A stretch of DNA of 64,000 nucleotides from Chrysemys picta bellii (Eukaryota; Chordata; Testudines; Emydidae). Of this stretch, positions 1-10,769 are shown in pieces (the stretch's first letter is position 1; each line of letters begins with the position of its first letter). The stretch spans positions 33,578,998-33,642,997 of the forward strand of contig NC_088791.1 in assembly GCF_011386835.1 (NCBI RefSeq). Direction: 5' to 3'. The notes below the pieces were generated by a model that was not told the DNA's origin, did no database searches, and saw only the letters and a list, made by a program, of their open reading frames with translations. A program made the translations under genes and the position numbers.

Positions 1-700
1 GTTCTGATTGGCTTTGGATGGACAATCCCACTGGAAATTATTCTGCCAGACACCTTTAAAAGATTCACACCAAGTATCTGTGATGGAGTGTACCAGCAAT
101 TCATTGCCACTGCTGGTGGCCCCACCACCTTGGCACACCCTAGCCCAAGACATTGCCCTGCTAAAAGGGGCTAACAGTGAATTCAGACTTCCAGGGATTT
201 CTTAGGCAGAACCAGTGAGAGTTGTTCCTCTAGCGCCTATGAGGGTTGTGAGCAGGCAAAGGCCAATCAGGACCTAGAAGATAAAAAGAACTAGGGGCCA
301 GTACTGGGTGAAGCTTGGGCAGGGAAGACTTAGTCTCCCTGCCATAACCTTAGTAAGATGACTCAGTCAGGGATCTGACCATGACTATATTTGCTCTGTG
401 AGGGACTAGTGTTTATATTATGGACTTTCACATCCAGGTGGCTATTTTGAATTCAGATTTAACAGAAAACAAATTATCTGGAAGGAGTCCGAACTGAGAG
501 CTGACCAGACCAGAGAGTTAGGTCATAGAAGCAGCAGACAATTGTGGAACCAGGACACAAGGGGGGGGTGCTTGAGTGAAAGAATCTCTAAAATGCTGCA
601 TCCTGACATGAGGGGGAAGCTTACACTTGTGTGGTGAGTGCACACTTTAAGAGTATCCAAAACACCCTTTTAATTTATGAACACAAGAAACTATGCTCTG
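1..700 (+). repeat. possible truncated LTR-like sequence at the window edge
   Basis: This stretch has the look of an LTR promoter in + orientation: a CCAAT-type motif (GCCAATCAGG, about 267-276), a TATA-like GATAAAAAGAAC (about 281-292), then a purine-rich stretch and a short self-complementary GACTTAGTC near 327. No terminal TG...CA pair or target duplication can be seen because the left end is cut by the window. The call is tentative; ordinary unique DNA is the alternative. Confidence 0.25.
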
Positions 701-2848
701 GAAACTGTTCATGCTTACTAATGTGAGAAAGAAGCAGTTAACATATATTAGATTGTGAACTCTACAGTGTAGAGATATTTTCTTATATCAGTAAAGTACT
801 TTGCAGAAGAGTTGATCCCTACTAAATATTGATACCTGGCTCAGTGATATGGCAGACCTCGCACCTAAGGAATGACTGGCATTCCATAGAAAGGGAATGC
901 CCAAAAATTCAAAGCCATTTGGGCTGACTCATTAGAGGTCTGTGATTAACCTAGACCCTGAAGATAGTTATGTCACTTCCCCTCCCCTTCCTATTTCCTA
1001 ACCCTCTTTGTTTACCTTGTATACTATGATGACTCTTGAATGTTGGTATATTTGTTGTATTTGGAAAAAAATATATAAATAAAAAGTACTTTGCACACTT
1101 CTGGTGCTAGATAAATAGCAATAATTTTTAAAATAAAATCTCTTCTCTCTCCACTAACTTTGGTGATTTATATGTTGTCTTTGGTTTGATTTGTTGAACT
1201 GATTTGTCCTTTCAAGGATACTGCTGCTGAAATGCTATTTCAACATTTGTTTTCTATAAAAAAAAAAAAGATGAAAGCATGAAACTTTTATTTATAAAAA
1301 TAATAATAGAAAACCTTTGAAATCTCCAGCTTTTCCTATTCTCTTTGCCTTTAAAGGCTGAGAAAGAAGAAACCAATTTCTACCTACATGTAGAAATTTT
1401 TCCAAACATTACAAGACCAACAATGATACCAAGGGGACTGAAAGCAATTAAAAGTCCTTTAGTTTGAAGATATAATTAATTCTGTAAGCAGTAGTGCATG
1501 ATCTTCAGTAAGTACTCTGTGGATGTCATGTTACTGACCACAGAACAGACAAGAAATGAAATTGTTAGAGTCAGAAAGAAATTTGTGTGACCACTGAAAG
1601 CTCTAGAAGATCTTCAGTTGGCATAAACAGGAATCGCTTCTCTGACTTCAATTTACATTAGCTGTGGATCTAGCCCAAAGGAAATATAACAGTGATTAAA
1701 TGATGGGTGAACCTCAAAATCTGGAATGCAGGGAGATTTGGTTCACATAGCCCCAGAATTTGAGCACCTGCTAATCCCCTGGAAGTTATGGGGAGATACT
1801 TCCCACCACACAGAATTTGGCCCAAAATTGTTCATATGAATTATCCTAACTTTGATTCTTGAAAAGTGGACAAAGAATTTTTACAGTATTGCCTGCACTT
1901 CCTGCCAGGTTGTCAATAATATGAGAACAGCCCATCTTGTATACCTGCACCCAGGAGCAATTGAGATTTTGCTGGTGCTGCTCTGCTTCATTGAAACAGT
2001 CACCCTGACACATGGTGATGAGGAAGACTGCTTCTGCTGAGTCATGATTCCTGGTGAGTGTATGCATTCATGTGTGTATACATACACAACACTATGACTT
2101 GTGTTTTAAGTGGTTTCCAAAATATCAGGTACAGTACATGTGCTCAAACATGTACCAAGAAGTCCTGTAATTTACACAGGTTGGATTATGAGGTCAATGG
2201 AAAAATACTCCCACACCCACCAGAATTACTGTTACTGCATTTAATACAGCAGGGGGAAAGTGTTTGCCCCACAGCCTTCCCAAAGGCTAGGCAATGAGAC
2301 AACTCAAAGAACTAGAGACGGATCCTACCACAACATTGACAACAAGGATGGTCCACACATGTCCAATTACTTTATTGGGCTGTGACAAAAGAAAATTAAA
2401 CTTCAAACTCTGCACCTTGCCAATAAATATTACTGTACCCTAAGTTTACTTGCAATAGGGAAAACATCTTCAGACAAAGCTTATTTGGATCAGAGAGGAA
2501 AAGGTTTACATTTTTCTAAAATTCTTTAATCTTGCTTATCTTCTCCTTAAACTGCTGCCTCTTCCTATGGTTCAACATAGTGATGGTTTTTTCATGTCCT
2601 CTTCCTGATTACATAGTAAGAGCTACAACACTCATCCAGCCAGGGAACAGATAAAATACCACCTGACTTATGTAATCACTTGTAATTAAACAACATAGCT
2701 GGAGTGTCAGATATAGAAAGCTGACTATTCATAGAAAACAAGTCCACAGAGTTAAGCAAATTAATTTCAGAAAAAAATATGGTGAGGGATTTCATATTAC
2801 AGGTCTATAAGAAAATCACAATCTGCTCAAAGGTTCTCTGGCACAGGG
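700..2848. other. no gene recognised
   Basis: AT-rich DNA with short overlapping open frames on both strands near 1846-2297, none with recognisable domains or splice-flanked conservation. An A-run lies near 1258-1268. Nothing else could be supported. Confidence 0.5.
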
Positions 2849-2850
2849 CA

Positions 2851-2930
2851 CTGATCCTGCAAAAATTCCCCAATGGGACCACTTGTGCGCTTAGAGTTAA
2901 GCAGATTCTTAAACATTTTGCTGGATCAGG
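2851..2930. repeat. short foldback repeat, GATCCTGCA family
   Basis: The ends are inverted copies: CTGATCCTGCAAAA on the left pairs with TTTTGCTGGATCAG on the right with one mismatch. Similar GATCCTGCAA-containing units recur at 10680-10760 and 37247-37320, so this is a dispersed MITE-like repeat common in reptile DNA rather than unique sequence. Confidence 0.5.
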
Positions 2931-3323
2931 GCCAGAACACTAAGCACATTGCAGAATCAAACCCATAGTGAGCCTGCAATAGTTAAGTAAATTATTTGCC
3001 ATGAATTATTCACTCAGTATAAACCCACATCCTGTTGAGAAACTTGAAGCCACAAGATTTTGATCAACACCTATGGGTGCTTGTTTTTCTAATGGCAATT
3101 AGCAAATTATTTTTGTTAAAAAAATCAAATTGCTTGCATCCACTTTTATGTTTATGGTGTTGTTGCATTTTCACTAAAGAGATAAATAATTTCATACCCT
3201 GGCACCCATGCACAGTGTAATTAATTAGATTAGAATTTTCCCTGTGAAACTGAAAGCTTTACAATATATGGGATATGTACAAATAATTTTGATCAGTTCC
3301 TAAACTGTTAATTCCTAAATGTC

Positions 3324-3402
3324 AGTACTTTTGAAAACCAGACCCCTTCTGTAGGTGCCTAAATATGGACCTCATTTTAGGCCCAACTTTTGAAAATCTT
3401 GA
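3324..3402. repeat. palindromic dispersed repeat, TTTTGAAAATC family
   Basis: The unit begins with ACTTTTGAAAACC, carries GTAGGTGCCTAAAT and TTTTAGGCCC in the middle and ends with ACTTTTGAAAATCTTG. The same layout (TTTCAAA end, CAATGGGAGTT or GTGCCTAAAT core, TTTGAAAATC end) appears at 24953-25035 and 42281-42362, defining a small dispersed family within this window. Confidence 0.5.
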
Positions 3403-3729
3403 CTTTAATGATGTTATTGGCATGATATATTGGATTTCAGACTTACCTGGTGCTATAGTTCACTTTGAAAGAAGTATGAAAAACTTAATCTCCACAGCAA
3501 CCAGAAGAGATGTTACAAATATAGGATAATGACGTCAAGTAAAGAATAATTATCCAGAGCAGATAAGCTCCTGAGAAACTAAGATGCTATTTTCATGTAA
3601 ATGTTCCTAGTTGTAATAAACAAGTGAGGGGAAAATGACTCTGAAAGGATTCTATAAAGACAGAATTGTTGCTAAGCGCATGTCTCTCAAAGTATACTGT
3701 GACCTGTCATATGAGCTTTAGTTTAAGAA

Positions 3730-3912
3730 GCTAAGAACAGCCATACTGGGTTAGACCAAAGGTCCATCTAGCCCAGTATCCTGTCTTCCAACAGTGGCCA
3801 ATGCCAGGTGCCTCAGAGGGAGTCAAGTGATCCATTCCCTGTCACTCATTCCCAGCTTCTGGCAAACTGAGGCTAGGGACAGCATCTCTGCCCATCCTGG
3901 CAAGTAACCATT
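3730..3912 (-). mobile_element. CR1 LINE 3' tail, heavily 5'-truncated
   Basis: The + strand reads AAGAACAGCCATACTGGGTT followed by the CCAAAGGTCCATCTAGCCCA block, which I recognise as the complement of a CR1 LINE 3' end found in turtles and crocodilians. Only the last ~180 bp remain, typical of incomplete target-primed reverse transcription. A related, more damaged copy is at 29456-29592. It has no coding capacity. Confidence 0.8.
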
Positions 3913-5354
3913 AGTTTGTTTGCTCTGTTCCTGAACTCTTAAAAAATATTTATTTTGAGAAAATGAAACCAGCATCTCATTTTTTCATTTTACTTGATAA
4001 ATAGGCTTGGCAGAATTTGATTTTTTAAATATAATTTTGATGGATAATATTGATTTGTAAACATTCTTTTTCCTATTTTTATTGATTGAAATGTTCAGTT
4101 GCTTGAAATTATGAGGGGAGTCCAGACAATTATTTAATCACAGTAGATGCTGAAATTTAAAATAGTTAAGGATTTGTAACCATTAAAAGACAAATTATCA
4201 ACATCACATGTCACAAAGGCTAGCTCGTGACCAGTTTGTAAGGGGTATTGGAGATAATGCCAACACTCCTGTATTTCTGGGGAACCTGGAGGGAGTTTGG
4301 GAATTATAACAAAACCGATCAGTGGGCAAAAATCTCTGGGTTTCAGTGTCATTTGAAACGTTTCTCATTAATCATGAGGATAATCACCTTATTTTATGAG
4401 TTTTACTACTTGTTACTTTTTGAATGACTAGTGATATTATATTTTATTGTGTGCAAGCTTACCAGTACAAAAAAGGCATTTGTTTTGGGTTTTTTTGCTT
4501 TCCTAGAGCTGGGAGAAGTTAAGCTTAATTGTAGTTCCTATTTATTCTTTTGTCTCCAGTGTTACAATGCAAATTAAGTACATAATCTTAGTCAGCTGTA
4601 GGGGAGAGACAGCCTGTATTCACTACACAATACCTTCTTACTTACTGCAAACTGTGAGCAATAGGAATGTAGACAGTGTTCAGAAAAATGCCTCCTGCAG
4701 TTATTGCTTAGACTTTTAACTTTCGAACACTTCTCATGTCTTTGTGTCATAGCAGGCTTGAGTTTCAGGCTAAGATTCAGAACTGATTTTAATGAATTCA
4801 AATCAGTTTTGCCATCTCTAGTTATTAAGCAACTTTTTATTGGACATAGATGCCCAATATTAGAGAAGGACAAAGACAAATGAGTAGTCAATAAAGGCAA
4901 GCTCTAACCTTTTACTAATGCATTGATTTTCACAGCAGCCAGACTTCCTGCTCAAACATTAACTAGATCCTGGCTTTTGTGTTTCTGAACAGCAAATTCT
5001 GCCTCCTTTAGTACTATTCATTACTCCTCCTCATTACAGTGCTGCTTGGTACAATAATGCTATCAAACCTCCCATCTAGTGCCCAAATATATTCATTACA
5101 CTTAACGTTTATCTGAACCTTCTTTCAGGCACCTTTCATCCTACATGACTAATGAATACATAACCAAATTCATGGCTATAAGAACCTGATTTAGGATTAG
5201 CATTGAATTTGAAGTGTCTGGTGCTGTACATAAAGAACAGATTCCTCAATAATATCCAAATAGTAAGTTCCATCCCTACCCAAAATACTTTTACTTGTGC
5301 TTTTATAAAATGGACCAACATAACTTAATATATATGTTCCATATGAGCATATAC
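3913..5354. other. no gene recognised
   Basis: AT-rich DNA with one minus-strand open frame of 102 codons (4592-4900) that has no recognisable domain, skewed composition or supporting signals. No repeat boundaries were identified. Confidence 0.45.
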
Positions 5355-5590
5355 CAGTGGCAGGCAATCTGTGGCCCGCAGGCCACACACGCTGGTCAGG
5401 GTAATCCGCTGACAGGCCACCAGACTATTTGTTTACATTTGCATGGCCGCCCGCAGCTCCCAGTGGCCACGGTTCCTCGGCAAAGGGAGCTGCGGGCGGC
5501 CATGCAAATGTAAACAAACGGTCTGGCGGCCTGCCAGCAGATTACCCTGACCAGCCACCTGTCCTGCAGGCTGCAGGTTGCCCACCACTG
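5355..5590. mobile_element. hAT-like foldback MITE with ~106-bp inverted arms
   Basis: The left end starts CAGTGGCAGGCAATCTG and the right end, read on the other strand, starts CAGTGGTGGGCAACCTG. The two arms stay alignable inward for about 106 bp to GCCGCCCGCAGCTCCC, leaving a spacer of only ~25 bp. Flanking octamers GCATATAC (5347-5354) and ATGTGTAC (5591-5598) differ by four transitions and may be a decayed 8-bp target duplication, as hAT elements make. It has no transposase, so it would have been mobilised in trans. Confidence 0.8.
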
Positions 5591-5599
5591 ATGTGTACA

Positions 5600-6110
5600 C
5601 TAACAAGAAATAGAATTAAATAGCATTCTTGATGTTTTTTCTGGAACAAAGTGTTCTCCAAACTTGTAGCCTTCAGTTGTTATCTGATTAGCAGGCTAGT
5701 CTTTCTGTGCAAAGGATTTTGAAGGGTAAAGCAGCCACACACAAAAAGTGCTCTTTTCAGTGGCTGCCAAAAAAAAGGTGTTGGTTTTAACTTTTAAATT
5801 GTGGTCTGTGGAGGCACTGCAATGAATCACTGAATTGCCCTGGAAGGTTCCCCATTCTGAGGGGCATCCACTTCAAACTCTAAATTCAAAATCATTTTAC
5901 TCTCCAGACTGAGACTGAGTGACTGGTTGACAGCCCATTCTGCTGAGCTCTGCTTCTTTCAAATTGAATGCCAGGCAGGATATGCTGATTGCCATAAAAA
6001 ATGCTGAGTAAAAGAGTGAGAGACAAACAGAAAGACTATCCAACCACTGGAACTTCATTCAAGATTGAAAGACTTAAAAAATAAAAGGCCAATAATAATA
6101 GTATTTTTCA
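5600..6110. other. no gene recognised
   Basis: Unannotated AT-rich DNA between the foldback MITE and the 6.1-kb hairpin; nothing supported. Confidence 0.4.
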
Positions 6111-6119
6111 AAGTCTTAA

Positions 6120-6207
6120 CACTGACCCCTGATTATGAAAAAGACAACCAAGAGGCTAAAGAACACAGATAAGATATTGTATGCTTTTTCATAATCAGGG
6201 CTCAGTG
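6120..6207. repeat. 24-bp inverted repeat with 40-nt loop
   Basis: Arms 6120-6143 and 6184-6207 are reverse complements at 23 of 24 positions (a single C/C mismatch), with the shared core CCTGATTATGAAAAAG. The 40-nt loop gives an ~88-nt hairpin. It may be a short MITE remnant or a hairpin RNA precursor; the sequence alone does not decide. Confidence 0.75.
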
Positions 6208-6411
6208 TATATATACACACTTGCAGAGTTTCAGGGATGTAGCATGGTTACTGTATCACAAACCTTAACTGAAAATATAGTTAGTAAGTCAGCTCCTTCA
6301 TTTTGGTTTGTGATTGCCCTCATCCACATTCTGACAAGAAATATGTCTCAACCAAAAAGAGAACCTACTTAAGGAAAAGCTAGTGTCAAACTACTGAAAG
6401 ATACCAGTTTA

Positions 6412-6433
6412 AAAAATAATAATAATAATAATT
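6412..6433. repeat. (AAT)n microsatellite
   Basis: A run of AAT trinucleotides following a short A-run; simple sequence only. Confidence 0.8.
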
Positions 6434-6439
6434 GTTTGA

Positions 6440-7620
6440 CTACATAACCCCACTCCTCCCTTCTCCTTGCTCCTCAGAAAGGCTTAGTCTCAGTTGTGAA
6501 AACAGAATCAGCAAGCTTGGCTGACCTACAGGGGAGAGAGAACATAAAGGTTTTATGGCCTATAAACTATGGAACTGTTATCCTGGAACTTTAGAGGGGC
6601 CTCTTATGTTTAGCTGCAGTCATGCCAGAAATAGGCCTGAAGTAGGCTGTTTTGAGAGCTGGACTCTTGTTGATATATTTTGAGACTGCTCAATGTTGTA
6701 GTATTCTTAAACGCAGAATTTTTATGAACATGTGGCCATTTGAGGATTCTGGAAGAGATTTCCTAATAGGTTGGGTAGTTTTCCATGGCCTGAGAATGCA
6801 AAAAAAACCAAAATAACTTAGAAATTTGACTTGTCCATCTTATTTTGTTTGTTCTGTGTCTGTCCTTATCTTTGCCTTTAGTTTCAGCTCCAAATTATGG
6901 ATCTAACAGTATTAAGACTATTGAACTTCATGGCTAGATGGTCCTCGAGCTGGCCCTTACTTATCGGAATCTATTTCCACTGGTTCCCAGCACCAGAAAA
7001 AAGGCAAAAAACTCTATCCAGAAACTGGACATCATCCAGTTCTGCTTTCCAAACGCACTGCACATGAGCCAAGGTCTCTGCTTACCCAGAGATAAATCCA
7101 ACTCTCTGACCTAAACTAAATACATCCACATCACACCACACCGCCTTTTTAAAAAAAAAACAAACATAATGGAGCTTCGCTTGTTTTAAAATGTTTCTCC
7201 TCCTGTCTTGCTTTCTCTATTTGCCAGTGTTTGATTTGGAATATTGAACTGACAAATCTAAGAGCTTTGCGACGAAGCTGAAAATGTCCTGGCTGTGACC
7301 CATTTTCACAATTTAAGACAGAGGTTTTAAAAAAAGAAAGTTAGTTTTGTAACTGGCAAATTACAGTGTGTTTATTTGGAATAAAAATAGAAGCATTAAA
7401 TCATGAGTATGCTTATTAGGGAATAAAGCCTGAGCTCATCATGAAAGAGCCCTGAATTTAATGGGTGTAAAGAGCTATATTAAGTACTATCTGATTAAAG
7501 TTAAAACTCTGACACCTCTAACCTACCTTGATCCTCACAATAGCTTTTACTCCCTGACAAACTTATTTCAGTAAGGTTTAACCTACTATCCCTGCAATAA
7601 CAGTGTTTTATATGAACTCA
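6440..7620. other. no gene recognised
   Basis: AT-rich DNA with an A-run near 7150-7160; no repeat or gene could be identified. Confidence 0.4.
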
Positions 7621-7624
7621 TCTT

Positions 7625-7955
7625 TGGGACCTGATCTAATAGGCAGGCTCAGAGTTCAGGTGCTTGATTGGGCCCTGCAGGTGAGTTAGGTGGAAGGAAG
7701 CCTATCTTCCAGGGATTTGTGCATCGCTCGGGGGCTTAGGCATCCAGATGCCTAACCAGGAGCGATGGTGTGCATGTGCAAAGGCAGAAACATAGATGCC
7801 TAGGGAACTTTAACTACGAAAAGCAAGTTTTGGCACCTACAGCATTTGGCAGCAGCTGGAGGTTTTGTATTTATCAGAGGTGCCTAATTCTAGGATTTAG
7901 GTGCCTAAAGTAGCAGTTAGGTGTCTAAACCCCTTTGTGAATCTGGTCTCAACTG
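7625..7955 (-). mobile_element. fragment of a GGATCCACAAAGG TIR element family
   Basis: Read on the minus strand, the right edge gives AGATTCACAAAGGGGTTTAG followed by several TTAGGCACCTAA-type motifs, matching the left end of the element at 59936-61300. Internally, AGCCTATCTTCCAGGGATTT corresponds to the complement of CCAGGGAAGATAGG near 60157 in that element. It is therefore a second, shorter copy of the same non-autonomous TIR family in opposite orientation. No coding capacity. Confidence 0.6.
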
Positions 7956-8064
7956 AGATCAGGGTCCTTTTGTGCCAGGTTCTAGATTCTCACATACCGA
8001 AGAAGACAGACCCTGCCTCAAATAATTTATGGTCTAACTAGAAAAGAGAGACAAAGTTTTGGGA

Positions 8065-8104
8065 GAAGTAAATATTATTATCTTTATTTTATAGATGGAG
8101 AGCT
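8065..8104 (-). repeat. MIR/CORE-SINE-like fragment, left half
   Basis: ATTATTATCTTTATTTTATAG followed by ATGGAGAGCTGAC is the complement of the MIR-type tail region (GTAAAATRGGGATAATAATA). It resumes after the intervening CR1 tail at 8325. Confidence 0.55.
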
Positions 8105-8107
8105 GAC

Positions 8108-8318
8108 AACCATAGAGTTTTAAGGTCAGAAGGTACTATTAGATATTAGATATCAAGTCAGAATTCCTGTATATCATGAGCTGTTAAATTTCACCGGTTA
8201 CCTCTGTATCAAGCCCAATAACTTGTGTTTTCAGAAAGACATCCAGACTTTATCTGAAGATGTCAAGAGATGGAGAGGCTACCACTTCCCTCTGTAATTT
8301 GTTCCAGTGACTAAGCAC
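8108..8318 (-). mobile_element. CR1 LINE 3' tail inserted in a MIR-like SINE
   Basis: Degraded CR1 3' end in antisense: a CATAGAGTTTTAAGGTCAGA start, then CTGTATATCATGAGCTGTTA, CATCCAGACTTTATCTGAAG and a TTTGTTCCAGTGACTAA end, in the order of other CR1 tails. The flanks GAGCTGAC (before) and AGACTGAC (after, 8326-8333) may be its target duplication. The insertion splits an older SINE. Confidence 0.65.
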
Positions 8319-8324
8319 CACAGA

Positions 8325-8420
8325 GACTGACTTGCAGAAGGTTACACAGGAAGTCTGTTTTGAGCTGGGAATTCAACACAGCTCTTCTAAGTCCCACTCC
8401 AGTGCTTTAACCACTACATC
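8325..8420 (-). repeat. MIR/CORE-SINE-like fragment, right half
   Basis: GACTTGCAGAAGGTTACACAG, then AAGTCCCACTCCAGTGCTTT and AACCAC, is the complement of the MIR core and tRNA-related head. With 8065-8104 it rebuilds one SINE interrupted by the CR1 tail. Confidence 0.6.
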
Positions 8421-8429
8421 TGTTATTCG

Positions 8430-9200
8430 GGAAGAAAAAGGTGCAGGCCAGCCCTCATGCGAGCAGATGCTCAGAGCTGGTGCTAAACACATCCTTGTCC
8501 ATCACAGATTAAGGAGCTTGTGTTCTGTAACAACTGTCTGATGGTTCCTTACACAAGACCTTGCACAACATTGACATAGACTTTTTATTAGATATTGGTT
8601 CATATTTCTGAACTGTGATATATCTGGCAAATATTGCCCAGAATAAGACTATATAACAATGATACATCTAATCCATTAGGATCCTTATATATCAGTACTA
8701 ATAGGTATACATTTAAGAAAATGCATTTGTTGTGAAAACGATTAATTATCTTCTTACATGAAAGTTTAGTATTGCATGTGTTAACTTCTAGCCTTTAAAA
8801 CCTAAATGTAACTCTTTCAATAAAATAACCTCACTAGTTCCTCTAGGACTAACTGTTGGTGGAACTCTGACCCCATTTCAACACAGATCTGCAAATCCCT
8901 CCCAACAAGCAGCTTTACAAACACAGATGTGCAAAAATCAAAGTTTTGCTGCCATTGTGCTCAAATACTACACTGCTGGGGGGCATATACTTACTTAGGA
9001 GAATAGATTACAGTACGCAGAGGTCTGCCAGAATTTTCAGATTGAGCACTTTTAAAAACTATTTCCCCGTGCTAATTTTTCCCCTAATGTTACTCACACC
9101 TTTTTGTCAACTGTTTGAAATGAGCCATCCTGATTATCACTACAAAAGTTTTTTTTCTCCTGCTGATAATATCCTACCTTAATTGATTAGTCTCATTAGA
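8430..9200. other. no gene recognised
   Basis: No repeat or gene identified; a few short open frames without features. Confidence 0.4.
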
Positions 9201-9390
9201 GTTGGTATGGCAACACCCATTTTTTCATGTTCTCTGTGTAGATATATCTTCCTACTGTGTAGATATATCTTCCTATCTTTTCCACTGCAGGCATCCGATG
9301 AAGTGGGTTTTAGCCCACAAAAGCTTATGCCCAAATAAATGTGTTAGTCTCAAAGGTGCCACAAGTACTCCTCATTCTTTCTGCTTCAGA
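9200..9390 (+). repeat. reptile retroelement fragment with hammerhead-like core
   Basis: GCATCCGATGAAGTGGG, TTTTAG, CCCACAAAAGCTTATGCCC, AAATAAATGTGTTAGTCTC and AAGGTGCCACAAGTACTCC form a block I recognise as a very common repeat of turtles and other sauropsids, probably the 3' part of a retroelement (family not certain). It contains GTGGG/CCCAC arms around a 6-nt loop (9303-9318), flanked by CCGATGA (9295-9301) and AAAA (9319-9322), resembling a mutated hammerhead ribozyme core. An exact 21-bp tandem duplication (9234-9254, 9255-9275) lies just upstream. Confidence 0.65.
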
Positions 9391-9399
9391 GTGATTCCC

Positions 9400-10675
9400 A
9401 GTAGTCTCAAATCATTGACTTTACAGTGTCCCATTCCAGGGAACACATTTGTAAGCCCAGATGGAGATGAGCAGGCACCCAATGTCCATGAGCAATGGAG
9501 CACCCAAAGATGGAGCAGACCGCAGACCTTGCTTCCCTATGTCCAAGTTGAGAGGGTTAATGGGTTGGACAGAGGCAGGAAATGTTGGGTGGAGCAAAGA
9601 AAGGCTGTAACAGAGAGACATGCTGGAGGATAATACTGCAACAACATTTATGTTCCTTAGTGTCAAATAACCCTAAACTCACCTCATTTCACCTGGGTTC
9701 AGAGAGACCTGATGTCTAACCCAATTTTTTCTAAGTTTGGATAAAGTTTGAATAAGCACCTTAGCGTCTCAGTAGCTACCATTACACAGTCTCTTCACTT
9801 TGTAAGGTTTGCTTATCATTTTATGCTATTCATATTTGCACTGATCTAGCTGGGGCTCTGTGAACTTTTGTGAAGTGTCCTATTGCATAGAATTACTGAC
9901 TGCATCGGTTTGGGGGTATATATCTAAAATGTGTCCTGTAATACAGGAGGTGGTTTTCATTAATAAATTCGCTCAATGATTTCTGTGAAAATTTGAAAAA
10001 TTCAGTGATTTATTGTGTCCTTATAAAGACAGACTTGTAATTTGATTGAAACAATGTCTTCTTTTTTAAAGAAAGAAAATTATCATGGAGTGAAATATTA
10101 ATTATGTTTTACAGACAGATTTCATTGGTGTTTTGCCTATCAACTCCGAGTCTTCAGAGAGATGACAAATTATATACTATTTATTCAAGTTGTTACCACT
10201 TGTAACTGACACATTGCAATAGTATAATTAATCATTTGATTTATTGAGATTTGTTTGAACAATGGAGGTTCATGCAGGGTTGTCTCTGTTTTCCTTGAAA
10301 TATTTTGTTTTACTTTATAAACTGTTTCCCACTCCAATGGAGCTCATTTACAATTTACCATTGATTCGCCTTCACTTTTCCCTTTATCAACCCATCCGTC
10401 TCTTTTTCTATCTTCTGTTTCTTATCTCGTCTATATCATACTGAGACTAAATGTTGAACAACTGTGGATTACAACATGTTGAAGGTGAAGTTAAAAAAGG
10501 GTTTTACCAACCAATTCAAGTTTCTCTGCATCTTCTGCAATGTTTGATGGCAGAGCAGCAACTATAGAAAAGGTTTCTATTTGTGATACTGTAAACACTT
10601 GTTGGGAGAACTACAAAACCTTGAACTCAGATGTTGGCAAATAGGTAAAGGTGCTATTAATTGTCAATTATTGTG
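9400..10675. other. no gene recognised
   Basis: Unannotated sequence, including overlapping open frames near 9421-9666 that mix repeat and unique DNA. Nothing supported as a gene. Confidence 0.4.
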
Positions 10676-10679
10676 TAAG

Positions 10680-10760
10680 GGCTGATCCTGCAAGATGTTG
10701 CTGACCCTCAAGTCTCAATGGGCATTGAAGGTGTCCAGCACACTCAGTTTTTGGTCAGCA
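10680..10760. repeat. GATCCTGCAA-family dispersed repeat
   Basis: GCTGATCCTGCAAGATGTTG, followed by CTCAAGTCTCAATGGGCATT and GTCCAGCACACTCAG, matches the layout of the unit at 37247-37320. It is a MITE-like remnant whose right half is poorly preserved. Confidence 0.5.
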
Positions 10761-10769
10761 CCGTGGAGT

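Noticed and set aside
9202..9633. 143-codon + frame
   Set aside because: Starts in the hammerhead-like repeat and its 21-bp duplication; coincidental.
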